DNA of 64,000 nt from positions 868,001 through 932,000 of the forward strand of contig NC_014923.1 in assembly GCF_000185905.1 (NCBI RefSeq), in the 5' to 3' direction. The notes under the pieces are model-generated. The model had not been told where the DNA came from. It ran no database searches and was given only the letters and a program-made list of their open reading frames with translations. The DNA comes from Mesorhizobium ciceri biovar biserrulae WSM1271. Lineage in GTDB: Bacteria > Pseudomonadota > Alphaproteobacteria > Rhizobiales > Rhizobiaceae. This document shows, in pieces, positions 1 to 7,499 of this stretch; position 1 is the first letter of the stretch; each line of letters opens with the position of its first letter. A program made the position numbers and the translations under genes.

Positions 1-446
1 CCGGAGTCCGGACCCTGGAAATTCAGCTGGGTCGGGTTGTGGGCGACCGAGAAATAGACCTGCAGCAGCTGGCCGTAGGTCACCTTCGACGGATCGTAGG
101 TGATCTCGACGGATTCGGCATGCCCGGTACGGCCTGAGCCGACCGTCTCGTAGACGGCGGTGTCCTTGTCGCCGCCGGTGTAGCCGGAGACGGCCCTGGT
201 CACGCCCTTGACGTGCTGGAACACGCCCTGCACGCCCCAGAAACAACCGCCGGCGAAGACTGCCTTTTCAGTGCCGGTGGCCGCCTTCTCGTCGAGTGCC
301 GGCGGCGGGATCTTCACCGCGTCCTCGGCCGAAACCGCCGGCGTCAGCCAGAAGGCGGCGCCAGCGGCGGCCAGCGCAAGAGCGGCGAGCGCGCTGCGGA
401 AGACGTTCGACGATTGTCTGATGACTGGTTTTTGAATGTCGGTCAT
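1..446 (-). CDS. msrA: Peptide-methionine (S)-S-oxide reductase MsrA, exported form (3' end beyond window)
   Basis: Reduces methionine-S-sulfoxide in oxidised proteins. The translation starts at the ATG ending at 446, preceded by AGGAG at good spacing. Residues about 16-40 form a hydrophobic signal peptide ending VSA, so the enzyme probably works in the periplasm. The catalytic motif GGCFWG follows, with Cys at about residue 68, and then the MsrA signature SGYTGG and the segment GHAESVEITYDPSKVTYGQLL. The C-terminal third, including any resolving cysteines, lies outside the window. No partner msrB is visible. The family assignment is secure; the periplasmic location is inferred from the leader. 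Confidence 0.93.
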   Translation of the reverse strand, partial: MTDIQKPVIRQSSNVFRSALAALALAAAGAAFWLTPAVSAEDAVKIPPPALDEKAATGTEKAVFAGGCFWGVQGVFQHVKGVTRAVSGYTGGDKDTAVYETVGSGRTGHAESVEITYDPSKVTYGQLLQVYFSVAHNPTQLNFQGPDS

Positions 447-544
447 GGCTTGAGCTCCTGTGACGTCCATCATGTGGAGTCTATTGGATAAGATACGATC
501 ATGCGACGGGCGAGTTGCGGCCGAAGCCTCACTTTCACGTGCAT

Positions 545-574
545 CCGGCTTCGGACCCGCGGGACCGAAGCCGG
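545..574. repeat. 30-bp near-perfect palindrome
   Basis: CCGGCTTCGG and CCGAAGCCGG form a 10-bp stem around a centre that is itself palindromic (CCCGCGGG); only the two A/T positions flanking that centre break the symmetry. It lies 15 bp past the stop codon of the AMKPA-repeat gene and could act as a transcription-ending or mRNA-stabilising hairpin, although no T-tract follows on either strand. Confidence 0.5.
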
Positions 575-588
575 AAACAGCACCGCCT

Positions 589-867
589 TTACTTGGCCGG
601 AGCCATCGCATCCGTTGCCGGCTTCATGGCGTCAGCCGCCGGCTTCATGGAATTGGTGGCCATCGGGTCGGCAGGCTTCATCGCCTCCGTTGCAGGTTTC
701 ATGGCGTCTGCGGCCGGCTTCATCGCATCCGCGGCCGGTTTCATGGCATTTGCAGCCGGCTTCATCGCATTGGTCGCGTCGTCGGCACGGGCAATGCCGC
801 CGGCAAACAGCGCCGTCGAGCACAGAGCGAGAGCGAGCGCCGGCAGCGTCAGGCGGGAAATGGTCAT
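589..867 (-). CDS. Small exported protein with tandem AMKPA repeats
   Basis: A 92-residue protein preceded by AAGGAG seven bases before the ATG. Residues 1-28 are a clear signal peptide (hydrophobic core, ALFAGGIARA cleavage region). The mature part is almost entirely a heptad-like repeat of the type (D/N/E)AMKPA(A/T), with seven MKPA units, one MAPA unit and one degenerate spacer. It has no cysteine and no recognisable enzyme domain. It resembles the low-complexity Met/Lys-rich exported pentapeptide-repeat proteins of proteobacteria, but the exact unit differs. The function is unknown; metal or polyanion binding in the periplasm is speculation. Neighbours msrA and the DUF1223 gene also encode exported proteins on the same strand. 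Confidence 0.75.
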   Translation of the reverse strand: MTISRLTLPALALALCSTALFAGGIARADDATNAMKPAANAMKPAADAMKPAADAMKPATEAMKPADPMATNSMKPAADAMKPATDAMAPAK

Positions 868-974
868 GATGGTCTCCTTGGGGTTGGTCGGTCGTTGAAG
901 GCGCGTCCTCTTGACGGCCGTGCTATGCGGCGCCGCTCCATGCGGCGTTGCGCAATTTCTTGTCGAAGCGCGAT

Positions 975-1670
975 CTAGTCGGTCGCAGCAGCCAGGATCG
1001 GTCCGCCACCGGGCGACTGCACGAGCACGACGGTGCTCAGGCCGCCGGATGCGGCGGGCAGCGGATACGTCGCTGCCGCGCCGGTCCAGCTGCCGAGTTT
1101 TTTCAGCGCATGCACGACATTGGCGTGCGGCAAGGTGCGGCCGGTGTTTTCGCCGCGCGCCACAGGCACCTCGACGACGCCCTTGGCATAGCGCACCAGC
1201 CAGACATCGGCGTGGCCGCCAGGTGCGGCGCCGGCGCCGATGCTGATCTTGCCGTCATCGAGCGACAATGCCGGGCCGCTTGTCCGGCCGCTCGCCGCAA
1301 TCAGCTTTTCGATTTCGCCGGGTGCGGCACCGACGACATCGGCATGGCCGTTGACCACCACTTGCGGCGTGAACGGCCCGTCATGACCGAGCGCCGGCTC
1401 GTAGCTGACCTGGCGCTGGGTGAATTCCTGTTTTCCGAAGATATCCTTCCAGCCGAGATAGTCCCAGTAGGTGACGTTGAACGACAGCGCCAGCACGCCG
1501 GGCTGGTCCTTGACCTTGATCAGATTGGCATTGGCCGGCGGGCAGGACGAGCAGCCCTGGCTGGTGAACAGCTCGACCACGCTGAGCGGCTGGGCGGCGG
1601 CCGCACCGAGCGACGCTGCCAGCGCAATAGCCGAGAGGCTGGCGACTGTAACGAACTTGGACCCTGACAT
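975..1670 (-). CDS. DUF1223 family exported thioredoxin-like protein
   Basis: A 231-residue protein with an N-terminal signal peptide (residues 1-26, ending AAAA before QPLSVVELF). The family hallmark FTSQGCSSCPPA follows at about residues 35-46, with a CxxC pair at Cys40 and Cys43, then the conserved segments NVTYWDYLGWKD and PQVVVNGHADVVGA, which match DUF1223. The fold is predicted to be thioredoxin-like, so a periplasmic redox role is plausible, but the family has no established biochemical function that I know of. A GGAG motif sits eight bases before the ATG. Length is normal for the family. Confidence 0.88.
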   Translation of the reverse strand: MSGSKFVTVASLSAIALAASLGAAAAQPLSVVELFTSQGCSSCPPANANLIKVKDQPGVLALSFNVTYWDYLGWKDIFGKQEFTQRQVSYEPALGHDGPFTPQVVVNGHADVVGAAPGEIEKLIAASGRTSGPALSLDDGKISIGAGAAPGGHADVWLVRYAKGVVEVPVARGENTGRTLPHANVVHALKKLGSWTGAAATYPLPAASGGLSTVVLVQSPGGGPILAAATD

Positions 1671-1787
1671 CGGCTTGCTCCGTGGGCGGCGGCGCCTGGA
1701 AGCACCGCAGATATCCCCACTTCGCCGCTGTCGGCGCCTTCGTTACAGCGCTCACCGGTTTGTGATCGGGCCGCAGGCGTTCTTCCC

Positions 1788-1934
1788 TTCTCCCCCTGTG
1801 GGAGAAGGTGTCGCCGCAGGCGACGGATGAGGGGTGTTCCAGGGAAAGCCAACGTCTCACTCCGCTAGAACACCCCTCATCCGTCTCGGCGCTACGCGCC
1901 GATCCACCTTCTCCCACAGGGGGAGAAGGGAAGA
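1788..1934. repeat. Inverted pair of family-A intergenic repeats
   Basis: Two copies of a GC-rich repeat (TTCTCCCC...GGGGAGAAGG, a variable hairpin arm, then GGATGAGGGGTG) face each other at about 1788-1835 and 1866-1934. Together they could fold into one long hairpin. Further copies lie at 2348-2408, 9293-9352, 9426-9486, 39772-39828, 39899-39954 and 59580-59642. The right copy runs to within about ten bases of the stop codon of the DUF559 gene. The look is that of the dispersed palindromic elements of rhizobial intergenic regions. Confidence 0.85.
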
Positions 1935-1942
1935 ACGCGCCC

Positions 1943-2314
1943 CTACCGCCAAGGCTGTAGGCTGGTATCCCGTACATAGGCGATGATGGTATCGCAAACG
2001 GCGTTCATGTCTTTCAGAACGTCATCGTTCCAAAAGCGCAAAATGCGAAAGCCTTTCTCTTCCAGGTGAGTTTTGCGGACGCTGTCAGACTCCAACTCCG
2101 CATGCTGGCTGCCATCGATCTCGACGACCAAGCGTGCTTCGAAGCAGACGAAATCAGCAATGTACTTTCCAATGGGAACCTGGCGCCGAAATTTTATCCG
2201 GTCGAGCCTGCGGTCGCGCAGTTCATGCCACAACCGGTCTTCCGCTTCCGTCATTGCACGCCGCAGCGAACGGGCGAAGCTTCGTTTGGCTGGCGGGACA
2301 GGTTGATGCGGCAT
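1943..2314 (-). CDS. DUF559 (Vsr-like endonuclease fold) protein
   Basis: A 123-residue protein carrying the DUF559 pattern: an N-terminal RSLRRAMTEAEDRLWHELRDRR segment, then FRRQVPIGKYIADFVCFEARLVVEIDGSQHAE, then GFRILRFWNDDVLKD. The IADFVC and VVEIDG strands with Asp and Glu are the predicted PD-(D/E)xK-type nuclease core shared with very-short-patch-repair endonucleases. These genes are widespread and often repeat-associated in rhizobia, and their biological role is unproven. No clear ribosome-binding site is visible before the ATG. A family-A repeat abuts the 3' end. Confidence 0.85.
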   Translation of the reverse strand: MPHQPVPPAKRSFARSLRRAMTEAEDRLWHELRDRRLDRIKFRRQVPIGKYIADFVCFEARLVVEIDGSQHAELESDSVRKTHLEEKGFRILRFWNDDVLKDMNAVCDTIIAYVRDTSLQPWR

Positions 2315-2347
2315 GGCTTAGATTAGCCAGCTATTGCGCTCCGTCCA

Positions 2348-2408
2348 GCACCCCTCATCCGTCTCGGCGCTACGCGCCGATCCACCTTCTCCCGCAAGGG
2401 GAGAAGGC
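2348..2408. repeat. Family-A intergenic repeat, single copy
   Basis: Same sequence family as the pair at 1788-1934 (CACCCCTCATCCGTCTCGG, a hairpin arm, CACCTTCTCCC, then GGGGAGAAGG). It lies just beyond the stop codon of the TadE/G-like gene, in the short gap between two same-strand genes, and may form the 3' hairpin of that transcript. Confidence 0.8.
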
Positions 2409-2423
2409 AAAGAAGAGCAGCAT

Positions 2424-3503
2424 CTACTGCGTCAGCCGCGTGTTGTTGGGCCGCTTGTTGAAGTCGCATTTGCCGGTCACGTTGTAGAAGAAGTCGGCGT
2501 TGCTGACGGGCGCCGGCACCTTGTTGCCGCCGTCTTCCCAGGCCTGGTAGGCTGTCGCGCCGCAAGGCACGAGGCCGAAGATATCAACGATCTGGCCGGT
2601 CGCCATCTCGTTGTAGTCGATAGCGCCCGTCTGGTCCGATTTGAGGCCGCTGTAGAGCCTGTTGGACGTGGTCGGATCGTTCGACATGAGCTTGCTTGGG
2701 TTGCCCGATGGCACATCCATCTGCAGATAGAGGCCGGCCATCTGGCTGACATTGATCTGCGCGCCGGCGCCATCGGCGGGATACATCGTATCGACGCAGT
2801 AATATTTCGTCTGGAACCCGTCGGTCTGGATCACCGCGCCAGCGGGCGTGCTGGAATCGACGAGCTTGCAGACCTGCTTCTGGGCCACCGTGGTGACCGT
2901 CTTGCCGGCTGAATCGGTGGTGAGAACGCTGACGGTCGTGGTGCCGTAACCTTTCGGATCGCCAGTCTTGCCATAGGCATAGTCGATCGTCATCAGCGGC
3001 TTGCCCGCTGCGGCGCCGAACATCGTGCCGTAGAGCGTCATTTTCTTGTTCCAGTAGCCCGAAACGCCGGTGACCTTGAAGGTGGCCTCCACCAAAGCCG
3101 GCGCCTTGTTCACCGCCGACGTAACGCCGACTGCCACCGAAGGAATCCTGGCGATCTGCATGAACACGGTCGGCATGGCGAAACTTGCCGAGGCCTGCGC
3201 GGTGGCGGTGCCGTTGGCGCTGACGTCGAAGCTGTTCAGCGTCGCGGTGCCCTGTCCACCATTGGCCATGTAGGAAGCCTGCATCGCCACCTGGCGCTGC
3301 GGCTTCGTCGAGGCCGTATCCATCGTGGTGATCGACAGGATCGCGGCGTCGAGTGCCGCCTGCTCGGTCGACCTGGTCTGGACAGCGGAGGTGTAGTCGA
3401 CGGAAAAGCCGATCGCGGTGATCAACGGTATCATGGCAAGAATGAGTATCGGTGCGAACGAGCCGCTCCGCGACTCGATAAAACTGCCTGCAAGCCCCCG
3501 CAT
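2424..3503 (-). CDS. TadE/TadG-like pilus assembly / pseudopilin-type protein
   Basis: A 359-residue protein with the classical TadE/G N-terminus: a short basic leader, one hydrophobic segment at about residues 15-35 (FAPILILAMIPLITAIGFSVDY), then TSAVQTRSTEQAALDAAILS, which is the conserved helix after the membrane anchor. The rest is a Ser/Thr/Gly-rich extracytoplasmic domain with a few cysteines. Proteins of this type belong to Flp/Tad pilus assembly or are stand-alone membrane-anchored relatives. No other tad gene is nearby, so this is an orphan copy. AAGG lies just before the ATG. The exact role is unknown. Confidence 0.82.
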   Translation of the reverse strand: MRGLAGSFIESRSGSFAPILILAMIPLITAIGFSVDYTSAVQTRSTEQAALDAAILSITTMDTASTKPQRQVAMQASYMANGGQGTATLNSFDVSANGTATAQASASFAMPTVFMQIARIPSVAVGVTSAVNKAPALVEATFKVTGVSGYWNKKMTLYGTMFGAAAGKPLMTIDYAYGKTGDPKGYGTTTVSVLTTDSAGKTVTTVAQKQVCKLVDSSTPAGAVIQTDGFQTKYYCVDTMYPADGAGAQINVSQMAGLYLQMDVPSGNPSKLMSNDPTTSNRLYSGLKSDQTGAIDYNEMATGQIVDIFGLVPCGATAYQAWEDGGNKVPAPVSNADFFYNVTGKCDFNKRPNNTRLTQ

Positions 3504-3690
3504 GCCTTCGTCCTTACATCAGATATTTCCCTCCGCTAACATCCCGTTCGCAAATTATGCTCTAACGGGCTTGGTTAAAATTTATAGATTTTTCGCGAAA
3601 AGCGCGAAAAAAGCGACAGGTGCCCGTGCTGCCTGCTCCGGCAAAGGCGCACAGCTTGCTCGGGCAAGCCACCCCTGCTAAACGCGCGCC

Positions 3691-5496
3691 ATGAGCACGC
3701 CCCTCGACCACATCCGCAATTTCTCCATCGTCGCCCATATCGACCATGGCAAATCCACGCTTGCCGACAGGCTGATCCAGCTGACCGGCGGGCTGGAGCT
3801 GCGCGACATGAAGGAGCAGGTGCTGGACTCGATGGACATCGAGCGCGAGCGCGGCATCACCATCAAGGCGCAGACGGTGCGGCTGAAGTACCGCGCCAAC
3901 AATGGCGAGGACTATATCCTCAATTTGATCGATACGCCCGGCCATGTCGACTTCGCCTATGAAGTGTCGCGGTCGCTGGCCGCCTGCGAGGGCTCGCTGC
4001 TGGTCGTCGATGCCTCCCAGGGCGTCGAGGCGCAGACGCTGGCCAATGTCTACCAGGCGATCGACAACAACCACGAGATCGTCGTGGTGCTGAACAAGGT
4101 CGACCTGCCGGCCGCCGAGCCCGAGCGCATCCGCGAGCAGGTCGAGGAGGTGATCGGCATCGACGCCTCCAATGCCGTGCTGATCTCGGCCAAGACCGGG
4201 CTGGGCATTCCCGACGTGCTGGAAGCGATCGTCCACCAATTGCCGCCGCCGCGCGAAGGCGACGCCACGGCGCCCCTGAAGGCGATGCTGGTCGACTCCT
4301 GGTACGACGCCTATCTCGGCGTCATCGTGCTGGTGCGCGTCATCGACGGCGTGCTGAAGAAGGGCCAGACCATCCGCATGATGGGCACCGGCGCCAAATA
4401 TCTGGTCGAGCGCACCGGCGTGTTCACGCCGGCGCGCATCAACGTCGAGGAGCTCGGCCCCGGCGAGTTCGGCTTCTTCACCGGCTCGATCAAGGAAGTG
4501 GCCGACACCCGCGTCGGCGACACCATCACCGAGGACAAGCGCGCCACGGCCAAGGCGCTGCCCGGCTTCAAGCCGGCGCAGCCGGTGGTGTTCTGCGGCC
4601 TGTTCCCGGTCGACGCCGCCGATTTCGAGGATCTGCGTGCTGCCGTCGGCAAGCTGCGCCTCAACGACGCCAGCTTCTCCTTTGAAATGGAAACCAGCGC
4701 CGCACTCGGCTTCGGCTATCGCTGCGGCTTCCTCGGCCTGTTGCATCTCGAAATCATCCAGGAGCGGCTGGAGCGCGAGTTTAACCTCGACCTGATCGCC
4801 ACCGCGCCCAGCGTCGTCTACCGGCTGGCTCTCACCGACGGCTCGATGAAGGAGCTTCACAACCCGGCCGACATGCCCGACGTGGTCAAGATCTCGGCCA
4901 TCGAGGAGCCATGGATCCGCGCCACCATCCTGACCCCCGACGACTATCTCGGCGGCATATTGAAGCTCTGCCAGGACCGGCGCGGCATCCAGGCCGACCT
5001 GTCCTATGTCGGCAAGCGCGCCATGCTGATCTACGATCTGCCGCTCAACGAAGTCGTCTTCGATTTCTACGACCGGTTGAAGTCGATCTCCAAGGGCTAC
5101 GCCTCCTTCGACTATCACCTGACCGACTACCGCGAAGGCGACCTGGTGAAGATGTCGATCCTGGTCAATGAGGAGCCGGTCGATGCGCTGTCCATGCTGG
5201 TGCATCGCACGGCAGCGGAAAAGCGCGGCCGGCAGATGTGCGAGAAGCTGAAGGAGCTGATCCCGAACCATCTGTTCAAGATCCCGATCCAGGCCGCGAT
5301 CGGCGGCAAGGTCATCGCCCGCGAAACCATCTCCGCGCTGCGCAAGGACGTCACCGCCAAATGCTACGGCGGCGACGTCTCGCGCAAACGCAAGCTGCTG
5401 GACAAGCAGAAAGAAGGCAAGAAGCGGATGCGGCAGTTCGGCAAGGTGGATATTCCGCAGGAGGCGTTTATCCAGGCCTTGAAGATGGGGGATTGA
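3691..5496 (+). CDS. lepA: Elongation factor 4 (LepA), ribosome back-translocase GTPase
   Basis: A 601-residue translational GTPase of normal family length. The start [23 protein letters not shown] contains the P-loop, and the G2-G4 elements follow ([24 protein letters not shown]). Domain II, an EF-G domain III-like segment ([25 protein letters not shown]) and the LepA-specific C-terminal domain ([23 protein letters not shown]) are all present. It acts on stalled or mis-translocated ribosomes and supports initiation. It stands alone here, transcribed away from the TadE/G-like gene; no strong ribosome-binding site is apparent before the ATG. Confidence 0.98.
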   Translation: MSTPLDHIRNFSIVAHIDHGKSTLADRLIQLTGGLELRDMKEQVLDSMDIERERGITIKAQTVRLKYRANNGEDYILNLIDTPGHVDFAYEVSRSLAACEGSLLVVDASQGVEAQTLANVYQAIDNNHEIVVVLNKVDLPAAEPERIREQVEEVIGIDASNAVLISAKTGLGIPDVLEAIVHQLPPPREGDATAPLKAMLVDSWYDAYLGVIVLVRVIDGVLKKGQTIRMMGTGAKYLVERTGVFTPARINVEELGPGEFGFFTGSIKEVADTRVGDTITEDKRATAKALPGFKPAQPVVFCGLFPVDAADFEDLRAAVGKLRLNDASFSFEMETSAALGFGYRCGFLGLLHLEIIQERLEREFNLDLIATAPSVVYRLALTDGSMKELHNPADMPDVVKISAIEEPWIRATILTPDDYLGGILKLCQDRRGIQADLSYVGKRAMLIYDLPLNEVVFDFYDRLKSISKGYASFDYHLTDYREGDLVKMSILVNEEPVDALSMLVHRTAAEKRGRQMCEKLKELIPNHLFKIPIQAAIGGKVIARETISALRKDVTAKCYGGDVSRKRKLLDKQKEGKKRMRQFGKVDIPQEAFIQALKMGD

Positions 5497-5527
5497 GAAG
5501 CCGGTTGGTGCGCGCAGCGCGCCAAGT

Positions 5528-5548
5528 CATCGATCCGGTGGATCGATG
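5528..5548. repeat. Small perfect hairpin downstream of lepA
   Basis: CATCGATCC and GGATCGATG form a perfect 9-bp inverted repeat with a 3-nt loop, 32 bp after the lepA stop. No T-tract follows, so it is at best a weak terminator candidate. It lies at the boundary between lepA and the accessory island. Confidence 0.35.
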
Positions 5549-5625
5549 GCAGGCTTCGAAAGCGGGGGAGCTGCCGGAGGCAGCGGGCCCCCCGCCAGCG
5601 CGGCGCCGACGCTGCGCGGTGGAGG

Positions 5626-6285
5626 TTACTCTCCGGGCGGCGGCGCTGGGTGATCGCCGGGCGCAGACGGGGTTTCTCCCAGATCCGCAGCAATCTCTCG
5701 AAAAATGCCATCGATATTGGTGAAGATCAGCCGACCTAATTCCGCAACGTCTGATGCGTCGCCCAGACGAATAAAACGCATGGTTTGCAGGCATAGCACA
5801 GCGATGTCATCGGGCGAGTTGTTCGCTGTTTGATAGACAGCCTGGAACGCGGACAGGACCGCTCGGACCAGTCTCGGTTCCAGTCGCGGCGCTGCGGTAT
5901 TCCAAACGTGTATCGCGACAGTTTGGCTTCCAACTCGAAGGCCAAAATTCGGTGTAAACGTAACTGAAAATGTTTCGCCAAGGCTTCGTACGGTGGTCGC
6001 TGGAAACTCCAAGATCGCGCCCGGGTTCAGGGCTCTCCAAGCGTCCAGCCGCCGCAGGCCAAGTTGGGCGGACTGTCTCTCTGGCCCTTGTGCAATTGCC
6101 AAAGTCGCGGCCAACAAACTCTCAAGCGACTCTCCAGCCATAAGGCGATGGCAGAGCCGACGGAGGCTGCTATGAAAATCATAGCCGCCTTCTCTCGGCA
6201 TGGATCTTCGGCGTAGCTCGGTTCGCTGTGGCCGAACGTTCATGTGTATGAGTCTCAAGAAGGCGGATATTCCGAACGTCGGCAT
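5626..6285 (-). CDS. Hypothetical protein, divergent from the ParA-like/SIR2 pair
   Basis: A 219-residue ORF, not recognised. It is soluble-looking: an Arg-rich N-terminus (residues 10-35), alpha-helical segments with Leu/Ala repeats, no signal peptide and no obvious catalytic motif. A second in-frame ATG is at 6243. An AAGGA lies about ten bases upstream of the first ATG, supporting the longer form. It is transcribed away from the ParA-like gene across a 218-bp AT-rich gap, so it may share control with that pair. Base composition is between that of the core genes and the low-GC island genes. It may be part of the island, but its function cannot be stated. Confidence 0.55.
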   Translation of the reverse strand: MPTFGISAFLRLIHMNVRPQRTELRRRSMPREGGYDFHSSLRRLCHRLMAGESLESLLAATLAIAQGPERQSAQLGLRRLDAWRALNPGAILEFPATTVRSLGETFSVTFTPNFGLRVGSQTVAIHVWNTAAPRLEPRLVRAVLSAFQAVYQTANNSPDDIAVLCLQTMRFIRLGDASDVAELGRLIFTNIDGIFREIAADLGETPSAPGDHPAPPPGE

Positions 6286-6503
6286 GGGAAGTTCATCCTT
6301 GCGACTTCACGACTCACAATTATTATGTCTAACATAAAATCTTGGTGGATTCTTCTGGTGATGTGCCAACGGGAAACCTTGCCAACTTAATTCGGGAGAC
6401 GAACAGTCCAAACTGATTTTTAGATTCCGTCTCGTTCTCCTGAGTGCCGCATCTTAATACCCGCCCAAGAATAAACCAGTTACCCGCATCTAGGGACATA
6501 ACG
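6286..6503. promoter_or_regulatory. AT-rich divergent promoter region with a short dyad
   Basis: This 218-bp gap between two divergent genes is markedly AT-rich. TTATG-TCTAA-CATAA at 6323-6337 is a perfect 5-bp inverted repeat with a 5-nt spacer, about 40 bp from the start of the hypothetical gene, and could be an operator. No clear -35/-10 pair could be fixed. Confidence 0.4.
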
Positions 6504-7499
6504 ATGAAATCGATCGCTTTTTTCAACAACAAGGGCGGCGTGGGAAAAACTACGCTGATTTGTAACGTCGCGTCATATCTTTCTAACTATGAAGATATGA
6601 AGGTTTTACTTATAGACGCCGATCCGCAATGTAACGCAACACAACTCTTGCTCAGCGAGGATCGCGTTGAGACGATGTACGATAGCTTTGATACGTTCAC
6701 GATTCACAGCGTCATACATCCGCTCTCGATCGGAAAAGGTTATGCGAAAGATATAGAAGTAATTACTGTCGATGACTATGGAATCGATCTTATCCCTGGT
6801 GACCCTCGGCTCGCACTAAAAGAGGATTTGCTGTCAAAGGATTGGCAGGACTCTATAGCGGGTGACATACGAGGCCTAAGGACATCCTTTATGTTTTCGG
6901 AACTGCTGGGCAAATGTTCGCACTACGATCTGGTTTTATTCGACATGGGGCCGTCCCTAGGTTCGATCAATCGGGCGGTGCTTCTAGCGTGCGACTTTTT
7001 TCTTTCTCCAATGTCGATTGATATATTCAGTTTGCGAGCAATTGAAAATATTTCCGTTTCTATCGCGGAGTGGCGCCGCAAATTACTCCACGGTGTCGAG
7101 CAGGTTGATCCTAGCCTTAAAGACGACCTTCCGGATCATGGTGCGTTTCGGATAAAATTCTTGGGGTATGTGGCACAACAATACATACAGAAGGCTAGAC
7201 AGGGAGTTAAGCGACCTGTTGACGCGTATGAAAAGATTATGAGGAGAATACCAAAACATATCGAAACAAATTTCGTCAAAAAGCTGCAGCCAACATTCAG
7301 CAGCGTTAACTATCGTATTGGCACGATCCCAAATCTCCATAGCTTAATTCCTATGTCTCAGTCTGCTCATAAGCCGATATTTGGGCTGAAGGCTAAGGAT
7401 GGGGTAAGGGGTGCTCATTTCAACAAGGTCAAAGACGCGGAGGCGATATTTGAGAGTGTCGCCTCAAGAATGGTAGAGAACTTGGGCGCTCTGTCATGA
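6504..7499 (+). CDS. ParA/MinD-superfamily ATPase of the SIR2-linked island
   Basis: A 331-residue P-loop ATPase. The deviant Walker A motif NNKGGVGKTT lies at residues 8-17, then the A' motif LLIDADPQCNAT, the Walker B-like LVLFDMGPSLGSINRAVL and FFLSPMSIDIFSLRAIENI, all typical of ParA-family proteins. The C-terminal third (QGVKRPVDAYEKIMRRI onward) is unlike chromosomal ParA. The ATG at 6504 is chosen over an upstream in-frame ATG at 6444 because the homologous core starts there and TAGGGA precedes it. Its last four bases overlap the SIR2 start (ATGA), implying translational coupling. GC content is clearly lower than in flanking genes, suggesting transfer. It probably powers or switches the SIR2 partner rather than segregating DNA. 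Confidence 0.85.
   Translation: MKSIAFFNNKGGVGKTTLICNVASYLSNYEDMKVLLIDADPQCNATQLLLSEDRVETMYDSFDTFTIHSVIHPLSIGKGYAKDIEVITVDDYGIDLIPGDPRLALKEDLLSKDWQDSIAGDIRGLRTSFMFSELLGKCSHYDLVLFDMGPSLGSINRAVLLACDFFLSPMSIDIFSLRAIENISVSIAEWRRKLLHGVEQVDPSLKDDLPDHGAFRIKFLGYVAQQYIQKARQGVKRPVDAYEKIMRRIPKHIETNFVKKLQPTFSSVNYRIGTIPNLHSLIPMSQSAHKPIFGLKAKDGVRGAHFNKVKDAEAIFESVASRMVENLGALS

Noticed and set aside
600..780. CRISPR-like or VNTR array
   Set aside because: The DNA repetition simply encodes the AMKPA protein repeats; there are no spacers of regular length.
2334..2912. 192-codon plus-strand ORF starting in a family-A repeat
   Set aside because: Translation of repeat DNA and of the antisense of the TadE/G-like gene.
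3562..5271. 569-codon ORF on the minus strand opposite lepA
   Set aside because: It is the antisense shadow of a high-GC gene; the product is His/Asp/Gln-rich with no domain, while the plus strand encodes complete LepA.
6444..6503. Longer N-terminus for the island ATPase
   Set aside because: The extra 20 residues are not like ParA proteins and the internal ATG at 6504 has a better-placed TAGGGA.
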